The notes beneath the pieces were generated by a model, which worked only from the letters and a program-made list of their open reading frames with translations, had not been told where the DNA came from and did not search any database. The translations under genes were made by a program, and so were the position numbers. Positions 26,286 through 36,080 of a stretch of DNA of 64,000 nt are shown piece by piece. This DNA comes from Neobacillus sp. OS1-2. GTDB lineage: Bacteria; Bacillota; Bacilli; Bacillales; Cytobacillaceae. Where the stretch lies: positions 3,500,001 through 3,564,000 of the forward strand of contig NZ_CP133265.1 in the NCBI RefSeq assembly GCF_030915505.1. Reading direction: 5' to 3'. Numbering within the stretch: position 1 is the stretch's first letter; each line of letters starts with the position of its first letter.

Positions 26286-27920
26286 ATGGAGATTTTAAAT
26301 CTCTCGTTACCAGCAACGAACCGGTTTGCATCACATTATTTGGAACAATCTGTTGAAATCCAGTCTTTTTTTCATTATCGTTTTAATGATCAACAAGAAG
26401 ATATGAAAAGAATAGCTGAACTTAGCAGCCGATCGTTTCCACGCAAAGAGGTTGCTGCACATATTGAGGGTTTTATGGAGCGCTTTCCGTCTTCAGATGC
26501 TGTAAAGAATTCACTTGAAAAGTTGAAGGCAAATAATAGTGCTGTTGTTATTGGCGGCCAACAGGCTGGGATTCTGACGGGACCTCTTTATTCCATACAT
26601 AAAGTCATCTCAATCATAAAATTAGCTGAGCAAAAGGAAAGACAGTTGGGAATCCCCATCATCCCTGTTTTTTGGATTGCCGGTGAGGATCATGATTTCC
26701 AGGAAGTCAATCATATCTTTGTACCTTGTGCAGGAAGAGTAGATAAGTGGACATATCCCGAAAAAGTCCATCAAAAGAAAATGGTATCGGATATCACATT
26801 AAACAAGGATATCTGTCTTTCATGGGTAGAAAATTTGATAAAAAATTTTGGTGAAACAGAGCACACAAATAATCTTTTAGAATTTGCCGATGTACAAATA
26901 ACTAAGTCACCCACCTTTGTCGATTTCTTTGCGAATATTATTATGGAACTTTTCAAGGATTACGGGTTGTTAATTGTTGATTCGGGGAATAAGGATTTCC
27001 GCCAGATACAAAAGGATTTCTTTAAAGAACAAATTGATCAGCACGAAGCGATCACTTTCTCGCTTTTAGAGCAGCAAAAGCAAATAACGGAAAATGGCTT
27101 CCCTATTACCATTGAGGCAAACGAGAAAGCGGCAAACCTTTTCTATTATAATAAAAGAGCAAATGAGCGAATTTTGCTAGAATATGATCGTGAAATTGAT
27201 TGCTTTGTGGGAAAAAGTGGTGCTATTACCTTTACTAAAGAAGAATTACTAGTGCTGGCTGATGAAAATCCTGCTGTATTAAGTAACAACGTGGTGACAC
27301 GTCCGCTCATGCAGGAATGTCTTTTTCCGACCATCGCTTTTATAGCAGGCCCTGGTGAAATTGCTTACTGGGCTGAACTTAAGCTTGTATTTGAACATTT
27401 TCATCTAAAAATGCCGCCCATTGTCCCACGCTTGAATATTACTTTTTTAGATCGTTCAGTGGAAACAGATATTTCAGAATTGAAACTGGATTTGATGGAG
27501 ATCTTGAAAAATGGAACCGAACAGGAAAAGGAAAAATTTTTGGCTGCGATTAAAGATAAAGAATTAGCAGAATTATTCTCCCGGACGATAGAGCAGTTAG
27601 GAAATCAATACAAACTGATTGAAGCCAAGACAGAGCAACTAGATCGTTCGCTCATGCCGATGTTGAAGAAAAACGAGAGTTATTTATTAAAAGAGATTGG
27701 CTTCATGCAATCAAAACTAGAAAATGCGGTAAAGTTGAAACACGATGTCCTCTTAAAAAAATATGCCAGGATTGATCTGGCATTACGGCCTGATGGATTT
27801 CCGCAAGAACGAGTATGGAATGTATTTTATTATTTAAATAAACATGGTTTATCGTTCATGAACAAGGTAATGGCAGGGACCTTTGAATTTGATGGCCGTC
27901 ATAAGGTATTAAAAGTATAG
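26286..27920 (+). CDS. bshC: Bacillithiol biosynthesis cysteine-adding enzyme BshC
   Basis: BshC (YllA) is assigned the last step of bacillithiol synthesis, attaching cysteine to glucosaminyl malate. The 544 residues match the family length. Conserved segments include VVIGGQQAGILTGPLYSIHK near 86-105, IPVFWIAGEDHDFQEVNH near 126-143 and a C-terminal coiled coil with RPDGFPQERVWNVFYYLNKHG. The ATG follows GAAAGGAAG. It heads the stretch leading into the dcw cluster and is closed by a terminator. Confidence 0.94.
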   Translation: MEILNLSLPATNRFASHYLEQSVEIQSFFHYRFNDQQEDMKRIAELSSRSFPRKEVAAHIEGFMERFPSSDAVKNSLEKLKANNSAVVIGGQQAGILTGPLYSIHKVISIIKLAEQKERQLGIPIIPVFWIAGEDHDFQEVNHIFVPCAGRVDKWTYPEKVHQKKMVSDITLNKDICLSWVENLIKNFGETEHTNNLLEFADVQITKSPTFVDFFANIIMELFKDYGLLIVDSGNKDFRQIQKDFFKEQIDQHEAITFSLLEQQKQITENGFPITIEANEKAANLFYYNKRANERILLEYDREIDCFVGKSGAITFTKEELLVLADENPAVLSNNVVTRPLMQECLFPTIAFIAGPGEIAYWAELKLVFEHFHLKMPPIVPRLNITFLDRSVETDISELKLDLMEILKNGTEQEKEKFLAAIKDKELAELFSRTIEQLGNQYKLIEAKTEQLDRSLMPMLKKNESYLLKEIGFMQSKLENAVKLKHDVLLKKYARIDLALRPDGFPQERVWNVFYYLNKHGLSFMNKVMAGTFEFDGRHKVLKV

Positions 27921-27921
27921 G

Positions 27922-27953
27922 AAACCTTCACACTTGTTGTGAGGTTTTTTTTT
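27922..27953 (+). terminator. Terminator after bshC
   Basis: AAACCTTCACA pairs with TTGTGAGGTTT (one G-T pair) around a short loop and leads into nine T residues. Confidence 0.85.
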
Positions 27954-27986
27954 GCCCAAAATTACGAATAAAAAAGGATTTTCAAG

Positions 27987-28061
27987 AAAGTGGAGCGAAT
28001 AGTTTAAAAATAGGTGGTGAAAAGTGGGGGAATGTGGTACATTTTTTATAGAAAGTGGGGG
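27987..28061 (+). repeat. Three AAAGTGG direct repeats (MraZ-box array)
   Basis: AAAGTGGAGC at 27987, AAAGTGGGGG at 28021 and AAAGTGGGGG at 28052 recur at 34 and 31 bases, about three helical turns. They resemble the repeated AAAGTG-type boxes bound by MraZ in other bacteria. The third box lies within the ribosome binding region of mraZ itself, so autoregulation is likely (inference). Confidence 0.72.
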
Positions 28062-28069
28062 TAACGGGT

Positions 28070-28501
28070 ATGTTCATGGGTGAATACCATCACAGCATTG
28101 ATATTAAAGGCCGTATGATTGTGCCCTCCAAATTCCGAGATGAACTTGGCGACATGTTTATCATCACTAGAGGATTGGATCAATGTTTATTTGGTTACCC
28201 AGTTTCAGAATGGGCGCTTATAGAAGAAAAGCTAAAAGGGCTGCCGCTGACAAAAAAAGACGCCCGTGCCTTTACAAGATTCTTCTTTTCAGGTGCAACA
28301 GAGAGTGAACTTGATAAGCAAGGAAGAATCAATATCCCTGCACCACTGTTGCAATATGCAAAATTGGAAAAGGAATGCGTAATCTTAGGTGTTTCCAATC
28401 GAATTGAAATTTGGAGCAAGCAGATTTGGGAAGAATATTTTACACAGTCTGAAGAATCTTTTGCGGAAATTGCAGAAAATATGATTGGCTTTGATATATA
28501 A
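28070..28501 (+). CDS. mraZ: Transcriptional regulator MraZ
   Basis: MraZ is a ring-forming AbrB/SpoVT-fold DNA-binding protein that regulates the dcw cluster it heads. From ATG 28070 ([16 protein letters not shown]) there are 143 residues, the family size, with two swapped-hairpin repeats. The second includes [17 protein letters not shown] near 83-99. The frame extends five codons upstream without better initiation context. An array of AAAGTGG repeats upstream is its probable operator. Confidence 0.95.
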   Translation: MFMGEYHHSIDIKGRMIVPSKFRDELGDMFIITRGLDQCLFGYPVSEWALIEEKLKGLPLTKKDARAFTRFFFSGATESELDKQGRINIPAPLLQYAKLEKECVILGVSNRIEIWSKQIWEEYFTQSEESFAEIAENMIGFDI

Positions 28502-28565
28502 TGGGAAAGTTATATTAATATATTTTCTTGTTAGTATCGTTCGATTGGAAAAGGAAGGTACGTAA

Positions 28566-29498
28566 ATGTTTGAACACACAACTGTATTGTTAAAGGAAGC
28601 TGTAGACGGCCTAAATATTAAGCCAGATGGAATTTATGTTGATTGTACATTGGGCGGTGCGGGTCATAGTTCCCGTATTCTTTCAAAGCTTGGGGCAGGT
28701 GGTAAATTATATGCATTTGACCAAGATGAAACAGCCATTGCACATGCAAAGGAAAAATTAGCTGAATATGGTGACCAATTAGTTATTATTAAAAGCAATT
28801 TCTTATATTTAAAAGACGAACTTGAGAGTCTTGGAATTAATCATGTAGATGGAGTCTTATATGATTTAGGAGTATCATCACCACAGCTGGATACACCTGA
28901 AAGGGGTTTTAGCTATCATCATGATGCACCACTGGACATGAGAATGGACAATGATGCAGATGTTTCCGCTTATGATGTCATTAATCATTGGTCATATGAA
29001 GATTTAGTCCGTATCTTTTTTCGCTACGGGGAGGAGAAATTCTCCAAACAAATCGCTCGTAAAATTGAGGCAGCGAGAGAAGTAAATCCAATTGAAACTA
29101 CGTTCGAGTTAGTAGAATTGATTAAGGATGGGATTCCGGCACCTGCGAGAAGAAAAGGTGGACATCCTGCGAAAAGAATTTTTCAAGCTGTCAGAATAGC
29201 TGTAAATGATGAATTAGCGGTATTTGAAAAGTCTTTGAACCAAGCGATTGACCTGCTAAAGCCTGAGGGTCGAATTAGTGTCATCACTTTCCATTCGCTA
29301 GAGGATCGAATTTGTAAGGCGGCCTTTAAGAAGGCAAGCGAGACTCCACAATTGCCTAAGGGATTGCCTATCATTCCCGATGAGTATAAACCGGAATTAA
29401 AGCTAGTCTCCCGGAAACCAATTCTTCCATCTGAAGAGGAATTAGAGCATAACAATCGCGCGCGATCAGCAAAGCTTCGTATAGCAGAAAAGCTATAA
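28566..29498 (+). CDS. rsmH: 16S rRNA (cytosine1402-N4)-methyltransferase RsmH
   Basis: RsmH (MraW) methylates N4 of C1402 in the 16S rRNA decoding centre with S-adenosylmethionine. The 310 residues show the SAM motif [15 protein letters not shown] near 25-39, [19 protein letters not shown] near 101-119, and [14 protein letters not shown] with ITFHSLEDR in the C-terminal half. The ATG follows GGAAGG. Its TAA stop coincides with the first bases of the 156-bp dispersed repeat that separates it from ftsL. Confidence 0.96.
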   Translation: MFEHTTVLLKEAVDGLNIKPDGIYVDCTLGGAGHSSRILSKLGAGGKLYAFDQDETAIAHAKEKLAEYGDQLVIIKSNFLYLKDELESLGINHVDGVLYDLGVSSPQLDTPERGFSYHHDAPLDMRMDNDADVSAYDVINHWSYEDLVRIFFRYGEEKFSKQIARKIEAAREVNPIETTFELVELIKDGIPAPARRKGGHPAKRIFQAVRIAVNDELAVFEKSLNQAIDLLKPEGRISVITFHSLEDRICKAAFKKASETPQLPKGLPIIPDEYKPELKLVSRKPILPSEEELEHNNRARSAKLRIAEKL

Positions 29499-29653
29499 GA
29501 AAAGCGAAAGCACCCTGGTCAGCGGCGTATGGCCTGGAGCTCTCCAACTGAGATAAAGGAAACACGAAGAGCGGTAGCGATTCGATGTTGACTTATCGTA
29601 GGGCGGAGAGCGAAGGACACTAGCCGCTAGGGTGCTGAAGCTGGACAATTCTC
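29498..29653 (+). repeat. 156-bp dispersed repeat, copy A
   Basis: This is a non-coding element starting AGAAAAGCGAAAGC and ending GACAATTCTC. Its ends are complementary (GCACCCT near the start with AGGGTGC near the end) and further inverted pairs lie within, so the transcript should fold into a long hairpin. It matches copy B at 44077-44232 in reverse orientation with only a handful of differences. It begins on the last base of the rsmH stop codon. Confidence 0.85.
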
Positions 29654-29684
29654 AAGTTCGAAATTTATACTTTCTTATCTCTTA

Positions 29685-29716
29685 AGAAAAGCGAAAGCGC
29701 CTCGGTGCTTTCGCTA
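29685..29716 (+). repeat. Mini-hairpin related to the dispersed repeat
   Basis: AAAGCGAAAGCGCC, the left end of the repeat family, is followed by GTGCTTTCGCT, forming an AGCGAAAGC/GCTTTCGCT stem with a short loop just upstream of the ftsL ribosome binding site. It is a solo-end or heavily deleted copy. Confidence 0.6.
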
Positions 29717-29746
29717 GAATAGAAAACTAATCTGGAGGGGAAATGG

Positions 29747-30106
29747 TTGAGTAATCTTGCCAGGAAATATTTAGAACAGCAACAAGCAGAACAAAAAGTG
29801 CAAAATAAAGGTCAAGTGAAATTAAAGAAATCCTGGCTTACTCCAGGGGAAAAAGTAATAGGCGTCGTATTCGCCGGAATGGTATGTTTTGGGGCAGTCC
29901 ACCTTGTTTCAAACCAATCAAAAATTTACCAGGTTAACAAGGACATTCAATTGGTGGAAGAAAAAGTCTCAAATCAAAAAAAGGTTAATAGTGATTTACA
30001 GGTGCAAGTAAACGAATTAAGTTCCTATGATCGAATTTTTAAAAAGGCAGAGGAAATGGGTCTTTTTAGAGATGAAAATAACGTCAAGGTTGTGCAGAAA
30101 AAATGA
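29747..30106 (+). CDS. ftsL: Cell division protein FtsL
   Basis: FtsL is a bitopic divisome protein that pairs with DivIC and DivIB and activates septal peptidoglycan synthesis. The 119 residues have a charged cytoplasmic N-terminus (about 1-37), one membrane helix (about 38-55) and an extracellular leucine-zipper coiled coil (about 60-105). The TTG start, six bases from GGAGGGG, fits the weak-start habit of this unstable protein. Its stop overlaps the pbpB start by four bases (ATGA). Confidence 0.93.
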   Translation: MSNLARKYLEQQQAEQKVQNKGQVKLKKSWLTPGEKVIGVVFAGMVCFGAVHLVSNQSKIYQVNKDIQLVEEKVSNQKKVNSDLQVQVNELSSYDRIFKKAEEMGLFRDENNVKVVQKK

Positions 30107-32370
30107 ACAAGAAACAGCCATATATGAATGTAGGAGCAGCGATATTGTTTGCGATATTCGGCCTGCTCTTTTTTGTATTGATCTGCAGGTATTTTTCGAT
30201 TCAAATTTCTGGGGAAGTTAGCGGACAGCCACTTGCAGCAAAAGCTCAACAAAAATATGGCCGGGAGGGAATCCTTCCAGCCGAGCGTGGGATCATCTTT
30301 GACCGTAATGGTGAATTGGTGGCCGAGGATACAGCAGCCTATACTCTTATCGCAATTCTAGATAAAAAAATGACTGTGAATCCCAAAAAACCGAAACATG
30401 TAAAGGATCTTAATAAAACAGCACAGGAGCTTTCCAAGTATATAAATATGGAAGAAACAGAGATTTATAAAATCCTAACCACTGGGAAAGAAAAGAAAAG
30501 GTTCCAAGTCGAATTCGGTAAGGCAGGAAGAGATATTTCCTATGATACAAAGAAAAAAATAGAAGACCTTGAGCTCCCTGGTATCACATTTTCAAGGGAT
30601 TCAAAACGTTTCTATCCAAATGGAATCTTTGCTTCACATTTAGTTGGATATGCTGAAATAGAGAAAAAAAAGGATGGGACTTACGTCAAACAAAAGGATG
30701 GAACCTACAAAGTAGAAGGAAAAATGGGAATTGAACAAGCCTTCAATGATGAATTAACAGGGAAAAATGGAAAAATTAATTATGAGGGAGATTTGTGGGG
30801 CTATATTCTTCCTGATGGCAAAGAAAAGATCACCCCAGCGCAGGACGGAAACGATGTATATTTGACAATCGACCAAAAAATCCAAGCCTTTTTGGAAGAT
30901 GCCATGGATAATGTGGTGAAGGAATATAAACCGAAGAAAATCATCGCACTTGTGGCAGACCCGAAAACAGGGGAAATTTTGGCAATGGGTCAGCGTCCAT
31001 CATTCCATCCGAAAACAAAAGAAGGAATTGATAAAAGTTGGCATAACGAAGCAATTGAAACGTCATTTGAACCAGGTTCAACCATGAAGATTTTTACCCT
31101 TGCAGCTGCCGTTCAAGAAAAAGTGTTTAACCCAAATGAAATCTATCCATCCGGTTCTTATCGGGTTACCGAGAAATCTCAAGTCATTCATGATCATAAT
31201 TACTCCGGCTGGGGACCGATTACTTTTCTTGAAGGTGTTCAACGATCTTCGAATACAGCTTTTGCAAGAATTGCTAATGAAAAATTGGGGTTTGACAAAT
31301 TTAGGGAATATTTAACTAAATTTGGATTTGATAAACCAACAGGAATCGAACTTCCGAATGAAACATCAGGAAAAATTCAATATACCTATCCAATAGAAAA
31401 AGTCACTACCGCTTATGGTCAAGGAACAGCGATTACACCGATTCAACAAATTCAAGCAGCTACTGCAATTGCGAATGATGGAAAAATGGTAAAGCCGCAT
31501 GTGGTTGAAAAGATTGTTAATCATGATACTGGTGAAACAATTAAAAAAATGACACCAGAGGTTGTATCAACGCCAATTTCTGCGGAGACGGCGAAGGAAG
31601 TAAGAGATATATTGGAAACAGTTGTTACCTCTCCAAAAGGTACTGGAGGACTATATAAACTTGATGGTTACAGTGTGGCAGGTAAGACAGGGACTGCTAA
31701 TATCCCTGGACCTAATGGAAAATATTTAACTGGTACAGATAATTATATATTTTCATTTTTAGGCATGGCACCCAAAGATAATCCTAAATTAATTGTTTAT
31801 GTGGCAGTTCAACAGCCTGAAGGATTAGAAAATTATGGGCAAGGAGCGATTCCTGTTTCAATGATTTTTAATCCTGTGATGAAGAACAGTCTGCATTACT
31901 TAAATATCCAACCATCTATGCTTGAAAAGGCTGTAGTTAATAAACTACCTAATCTTAAGGGACAAGCGACCGAGGAAGCTGTAAAGAATCTAAAAGAAAA
32001 TGGCTTTGAAACAGTTGTGCTCGGCAATGGAACAAAAGTTATTGGACAGCTGCCAAAAGCCGGGACGACTGTTTTGGAAGGTGAAAAGATAGTCATCCAA
32101 ACCGAAGGTGATCTGACGGCACCGGATATGACAGGATGGTCACTTAGGGATGTTATGAAAGTTTCTACCATTGCCGGAATAAAATTAACTTCAAAAGGTC
32201 AGGGATATGTCACTAAGCAAAATATTACGCCAAACACTCTCTTAAAGAGTGGGGATTTCCTTATTGTTGATTTAATAACCCCTGAAGAACAATGGAATGC
32301 AGAAATGAAAACAACAAAAGATGAAACTGGAAAAAAGAAGGATGAACAAGATAAGAAAGTGCAAGATTAA
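30103..32370 (+). CDS. pbpB: Penicillin-binding protein 2B, septal transpeptidase
   Basis: This is the class B transpeptidase of the divisome, FtsI-like. Order: short cytoplasmic tail, membrane anchor (about 9-31), PBP dimerisation domain (about 55-235), transpeptidase domain (about 250-600), then two PASTA domains (about 615-735) and a Lys-rich tail. Active-site motifs are intact: S326-TMK in EPGSTMK, SSN in QRSSNTAF and KTG in AGKTGTAN. A short tandem, KDGTY twice within 13 residues near 190-202, is peculiar to this copy. It is followed by a terminator and the paralogous spoVD. Confidence 0.95.
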   Translation: MNKKQPYMNVGAAILFAIFGLLFFVLICRYFSIQISGEVSGQPLAAKAQQKYGREGILPAERGIIFDRNGELVAEDTAAYTLIAILDKKMTVNPKKPKHVKDLNKTAQELSKYINMEETEIYKILTTGKEKKRFQVEFGKAGRDISYDTKKKIEDLELPGITFSRDSKRFYPNGIFASHLVGYAEIEKKKDGTYVKQKDGTYKVEGKMGIEQAFNDELTGKNGKINYEGDLWGYILPDGKEKITPAQDGNDVYLTIDQKIQAFLEDAMDNVVKEYKPKKIIALVADPKTGEILAMGQRPSFHPKTKEGIDKSWHNEAIETSFEPGSTMKIFTLAAAVQEKVFNPNEIYPSGSYRVTEKSQVIHDHNYSGWGPITFLEGVQRSSNTAFARIANEKLGFDKFREYLTKFGFDKPTGIELPNETSGKIQYTYPIEKVTTAYGQGTAITPIQQIQAATAIANDGKMVKPHVVEKIVNHDTGETIKKMTPEVVSTPISAETAKEVRDILETVVTSPKGTGGLYKLDGYSVAGKTGTANIPGPNGKYLTGTDNYIFSFLGMAPKDNPKLIVYVAVQQPEGLENYGQGAIPVSMIFNPVMKNSLHYLNIQPSMLEKAVVNKLPNLKGQATEEAVKNLKENGFETVVLGNGTKVIGQLPKAGTTVLEGEKIVIQTEGDLTAPDMTGWSLRDVMKVSTIAGIKLTSKGQGYVTKQNITPNTLLKSGDFLIVDLITPEEQWNAEMKTTKDETGKKKDEQDKKVQD

Positions 32371-32375
32371 TCGTT

Positions 32376-32402
32376 AATCCCGCTTATTAGCGGGATTTTT
32401 GC
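32376..32402 (+). terminator. Terminator between pbpB and spoVD
   Basis: AATCCCGCT pairs with AGCGGGATT around a four-base loop, followed by T5. It insulates the vegetative pbpB from the sporulation gene spoVD. Confidence 0.85.
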
Positions 32403-32504
32403 TTTTCAGTGGACAGATGTAATTACGTTCTATTAGAACAGGTACAAGCATATAAATGAACGATAATGGAATGCAGTGCGTGATAAAGGAGGATTATTCA
32501 TTGT

Positions 32505-34424
32505 ATGCGTGTTTCTAATGTAACTGTCCGTAAACGGCTTATGATTGCTCTATTCGTTGGCATCCTTACCTTCTTAATAATTGATGTTCGGCTGGGGTAT
32601 GTCCAATTTATCCTTGGTGACATGCTGACTGATGGAGCAAAAGGATCTTGGAGCCGGAATATCCCTTTTGAACCTGAGCGAGGCAAAATAGTTGATCGGA
32701 ATGGGGTACCGTTAGCAACGAATATTAGTGCCCCTACTGTTTATGTGATTCCAAAACAGGTAAAAGACCCGGCAGCGACGGCTGAAAAGTTAGCAGCAGT
32801 GCTGGATATGCCAAAGGAAAAAGCATATCGGGACATAACAAAGGGTGCTTCGTCCGTCCGGATTAAGGAAGGCAGAAAAATATCTCACGAAAAGGCAAAG
32901 GAAATTAGAGCCCTTGATCTTGAAGGTGTTTACATTGGAGAAGATTCAAAACGGCATTATCCAAATGGGAGTTATCTTTCCCACGTTCTAGGATTTACAG
33001 GGGTGGACAACCAAGGATTAATGGGACTTGAAAAGTACTACGACAAAGAGCTAAGTGGTGAACGCGGAGCAGTAAAATTTTACGCCAATGCCAAGGGTGA
33101 AAGAATGAATGATATGGCTGACGATTATGAGCATCCCATAAACGGCCTTGATTTGAAACTAACGATTGATTCAAAAATAGAGACAATTATCGAAAGGGAA
33201 CTGGATATTGCTGAAGCAAAATATAATCCAGATGGAATTGTAGCGATTGCTATGAATCCAAATAGCGGCGAAATATTAGGAATGTCAAGCAGACCGACAT
33301 TTGACCCGGCTAACTTCCGCAATGTTCCACAAGAGGTTTATAACCGGAATCTTCCAGTATGGTCAACGTATGAGCCAGGTTCTACCTTTAAAATTATTAC
33401 CCTTGCCGCAGCACTGAATGAAGGAAAGGTTGACTTGGAAAAAGATCATTTTCATGATTCAGGGTCAGTACAAGTTGCTGGTGCGAGGTTAAAATGCTGG
33501 AAAAGAGGGGGGCATGGGAGTCAAACCTTTTTAGAGGTTGTTCAAAATTCCTGTAACCCGGGGTTTGTAGAATTAGGTGATCGATTAGGAAAAGACAAGC
33601 TATTTAAATATATAAAGGATTTTGGCTTTGGACAAAAGACTGGAATTGATTTGCAAGGGGAAGGAACGGGTATTTTGTTTAACTTGAACCGAGTGGGTCC
33701 TGTTGAACAAGCCACAACCGCCTTTGGTCAGGGTGTTTCGGTAACGCCCATCCAGCAGGTAACAGCCGTTTCAGCAGCCGTTAATGGCGGGATTCTTTAC
33801 AAGCCGTTCATCGCAAAGGAGTTAATTGATCCAGTTACAAACGAAGTAGTGATGAGAAATACTCCGGTAGAAAAAAGACGAGTGATTACTGAAGAAACAT
33901 CAAAGGAGATCCGCAATGCTCTGGAAAGCGTTGTGGCGCAAGGAACAGGCGGCAAAGCATTTGTTGAGGGATATCGTGTTGGCGGTAAAACAGGAACGGC
34001 ACAAAAGGCACAAGGGGGTAGATACTTAGAAAATAACTATATTGTTTCTTTTGTAGGTTTCGCACCCGCTGATGATCCCCAGATTGTTGTTTATGTGGCA
34101 GTGGATAATCCCAAAGGTGTTACCGCCTTTGGGGGAACCATTAGCGCTCCAATTGTCGGTAATATAATGAAGGATGGCCTAAGTGCGATGGGGATAGAAC
34201 CTAGAAAGGATCAAATTGAAAAGGAAATCAAGTGGCCAGATACCCCACTATTAACATTGCCAGACTTTGTAGGATTGACAAAAAGCGAACTTCAAGAGCA
34301 AATGATCAATTTGAAAGTTGATGCGAGTGGTGAAGGAGATGTCGTTGTAAAACAATCACCTGAACCGGGAACAAAGGTTAAGGAAGGCTCAAAAGTACGG
34401 CTTTATTTCGGTAATGGGGAATAG
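32505..34424 (+). CDS. spoVD: SpoVD, spore cortex transpeptidase
   Basis: SpoVD is the sporulation-specific class B PBP that partners SpoVE in cortex synthesis around the forespore. The 639 residues have an N-terminal anchor (about 11-32), dimerisation domain and transpeptidase domain with S293-TFK in EPGSTFK, SCN in QNSCNPGF and KTG in GGKTGTAQ. One PASTA domain is at the C-terminus (about 573-637). C331 and C350 match the redox-switch cysteines of B. subtilis SpoVD that StoA keeps reduced. ATG after GGAGG. Confidence 0.95.
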   Translation: MRVSNVTVRKRLMIALFVGILTFLIIDVRLGYVQFILGDMLTDGAKGSWSRNIPFEPERGKIVDRNGVPLATNISAPTVYVIPKQVKDPAATAEKLAAVLDMPKEKAYRDITKGASSVRIKEGRKISHEKAKEIRALDLEGVYIGEDSKRHYPNGSYLSHVLGFTGVDNQGLMGLEKYYDKELSGERGAVKFYANAKGERMNDMADDYEHPINGLDLKLTIDSKIETIIERELDIAEAKYNPDGIVAIAMNPNSGEILGMSSRPTFDPANFRNVPQEVYNRNLPVWSTYEPGSTFKIITLAAALNEGKVDLEKDHFHDSGSVQVAGARLKCWKRGGHGSQTFLEVVQNSCNPGFVELGDRLGKDKLFKYIKDFGFGQKTGIDLQGEGTGILFNLNRVGPVEQATTAFGQGVSVTPIQQVTAVSAAVNGGILYKPFIAKELIDPVTNEVVMRNTPVEKRRVITEETSKEIRNALESVVAQGTGGKAFVEGYRVGGKTGTAQKAQGGRYLENNYIVSFVGFAPADDPQIVVYVAVDNPKGVTAFGGTISAPIVGNIMKDGLSAMGIEPRKDQIEKEIKWPDTPLLTLPDFVGLTKSELQEQMINLKVDASGEGDVVVKQSPEPGTKVKEGSKVRLYFGNGE

Positions 34425-34450
34425 CCGACATAAGAGGAATAATCAACAAA

Positions 34451-34486
34451 AGGCGGTCGGAATGTGTTCCGCCGCCTAAAATTTTA
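34451..34486 (+). terminator. Terminator-like hairpin after spoVD
   Basis: AGGCGG-T-CGGAA pairs with TTCCG-CCGCCT around TGTG with a one-base bulge. The T-run after it is interrupted, so it may be a weak terminator. Confidence 0.6.
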
Positions 34487-34617
34487 TTAAGCTTTCAATA
34501 CTAAATGGAAAAATAAAATGTTTTAATGTAAAATAAGATGGAACTTTCAAGAGAAGGTTAATTAGGTAAAGAGTGATAAAAAGATTTTTGGACGGTTATG
34601 AGAGGATTTGAGAGAAA

Positions 34618-36078
34618 ATGAGGTTACAAAAGCTGCTTGAATATTTGCATCCGATCCATCCTTATATGGGGGAAGACCCGGAAATCACTTCAATTGAAAA
34701 TGATAACCGGAAGGTGCAAAAAGGGAGCTTGTTTATTTGTATTAATGGCTATACTGTGGATGGGCATGATTTTGCAGCGTCTGCTGTTAATAATGGGGCT
34801 GCAGCAATCCTTGCTGAGCGTCCGTTAGACCTGGATGTACCTATAGTCGTTGTTAACGATACAACAAGAGCTATGGCAGTGCTAGCTGATAGCTTTTACG
34901 GACAGCCAACGAAAAGGCTGCAATTAATTGGCATCACAGGAACAAACGGAAAAACGACCACCAGTCACTTGGTTGAAAAAATATTTGCCGATACTGGGAA
35001 AACAACAGGCTTGATCGGTACCATGTATACGAAGATTGCCGAAAAGACATTGGAAACAAAAAACACAACTCCAGAAAGCCTGACACTTCAAAAAACATTT
35101 CACCATATGGTAGAGGCTGGTGTCAGTCATGCGGTAATGGAGGTTTCATCGCATGCCCTTGACTTAGGCAGGGTCCACGGATGTGATTTTGATATTGCTG
35201 TTTTTACTAACCTTACACAGGATCATCTTGATTACCATAAAACGATGGCGGAATATAAGCGGGCAAAAAGTATGTTGTTTGCCCAGCTTGGCAACTCCTT
35301 CGATAAAAACAAACCGAAATTTGCAGTCTTAAATGCAGATGACCCCGCATCAGAAATGTTTAGCAGGTCAACGGCTGCACATGTGGTTACATACGGAATA
35401 GATCAGAAGGCAGATCTGCAAGCTCAAAATATTCAAATGACACCAAAAGGAACAAATTTTGATCTTGTTATGAAGGGTGCCATCTATCCGGTTCACATGC
35501 AATTAATTGGTAAATTTAGCGTTTATAATGTTTTAGCAAGTATTACCGTTGCGTTAGTTTCAGGCATTGAGATTCATACTATCATCCATTCTATCGAAGA
35601 TGTTGAAGGGGTGGCTGGCAGGTTTGAACTTGTTAATGCAGGCCAGGAATTTACGGTAATAGTTGATTATGCCCATACACCTGACAGTCTAGAAAATGTA
35701 TTAAAAACCATTCAACATTTCGCGCAGAATCGGGTTTTCGTTATTGTTGGCTGTGGGGGAGATCGGGATCGTACCAAACGGCCATTGATGGCACAAATTG
35801 CCTGTAATTGGGCAACAGACCCTATTTTCACCTCGGATAATCCAAGAAGTGAAGATCCGCTAGCAATATTGAAGGAAATGGAAACAGGTGTCGAAGGGAA
35901 ATCATACCAAGTCATACCTGATCGAAGAGAAGCGATTCATTCGGCTGTCCGTCAGGCAGAAGCGGGAGATATTATTTTAATCGCTGGAAAAGGTCATGAA
36001 ACCTATCAAACCATTGGCAATGTCGTTCATGATTTTGATGACCGAATTGTAGCCAGGGAAGCAATTGAGGGGAGATAG
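34618..36078 (+). CDS. murE: MurE, UDP-MurNAc-tripeptide synthetase (meso-DAP adding)
   Basis: MurE adds the third residue of the peptidoglycan stem peptide in the cytosol. The 486 residues have the Mur N-domain (about 22-95), the ATP loop [15 protein letters not shown] (about 105-119), the central domain with [10 protein letters not shown], and the C-domain. The motif DNPRSED near 400-406 is the signature for meso-diaminopimelate, not lysine, so the wall is meso-DAP type as in Bacillus. It is followed after two bases by a MurF-like fragment. Confidence 0.95.
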   Translation: MRLQKLLEYLHPIHPYMGEDPEITSIENDNRKVQKGSLFICINGYTVDGHDFAASAVNNGAAAILAERPLDLDVPIVVVNDTTRAMAVLADSFYGQPTKRLQLIGITGTNGKTTTSHLVEKIFADTGKTTGLIGTMYTKIAEKTLETKNTTPESLTLQKTFHHMVEAGVSHAVMEVSSHALDLGRVHGCDFDIAVFTNLTQDHLDYHKTMAEYKRAKSMLFAQLGNSFDKNKPKFAVLNADDPASEMFSRSTAAHVVTYGIDQKADLQAQNIQMTPKGTNFDLVMKGAIYPVHMQLIGKFSVYNVLASITVALVSGIEIHTIIHSIEDVEGVAGRFELVNAGQEFTVIVDYAHTPDSLENVLKTIQHFAQNRVFVIVGCGGDRDRTKRPLMAQIACNWATDPIFTSDNPRSEDPLAILKEMETGVEGKSYQVIPDRREAIHSAVRQAEAGDIILIAGKGHETYQTIGNVVHDFDDRIVAREAIEGR

Positions 36079-36080
36079 GT

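Noticed and set aside
29371..29565. Minus-strand frame over the end of rsmH and the repeat
   Set aside because: It overlaps a certain gene and the non-coding repeat, has no ribosome binding site and no recognisable product.
30790..30810. KDGTY tandem in pbpB as a repeat expansion or assembly artefact
   Set aside because: Both units are in frame with differing codons around them and lie in a variable loop; two units are not a meaningful repeat.
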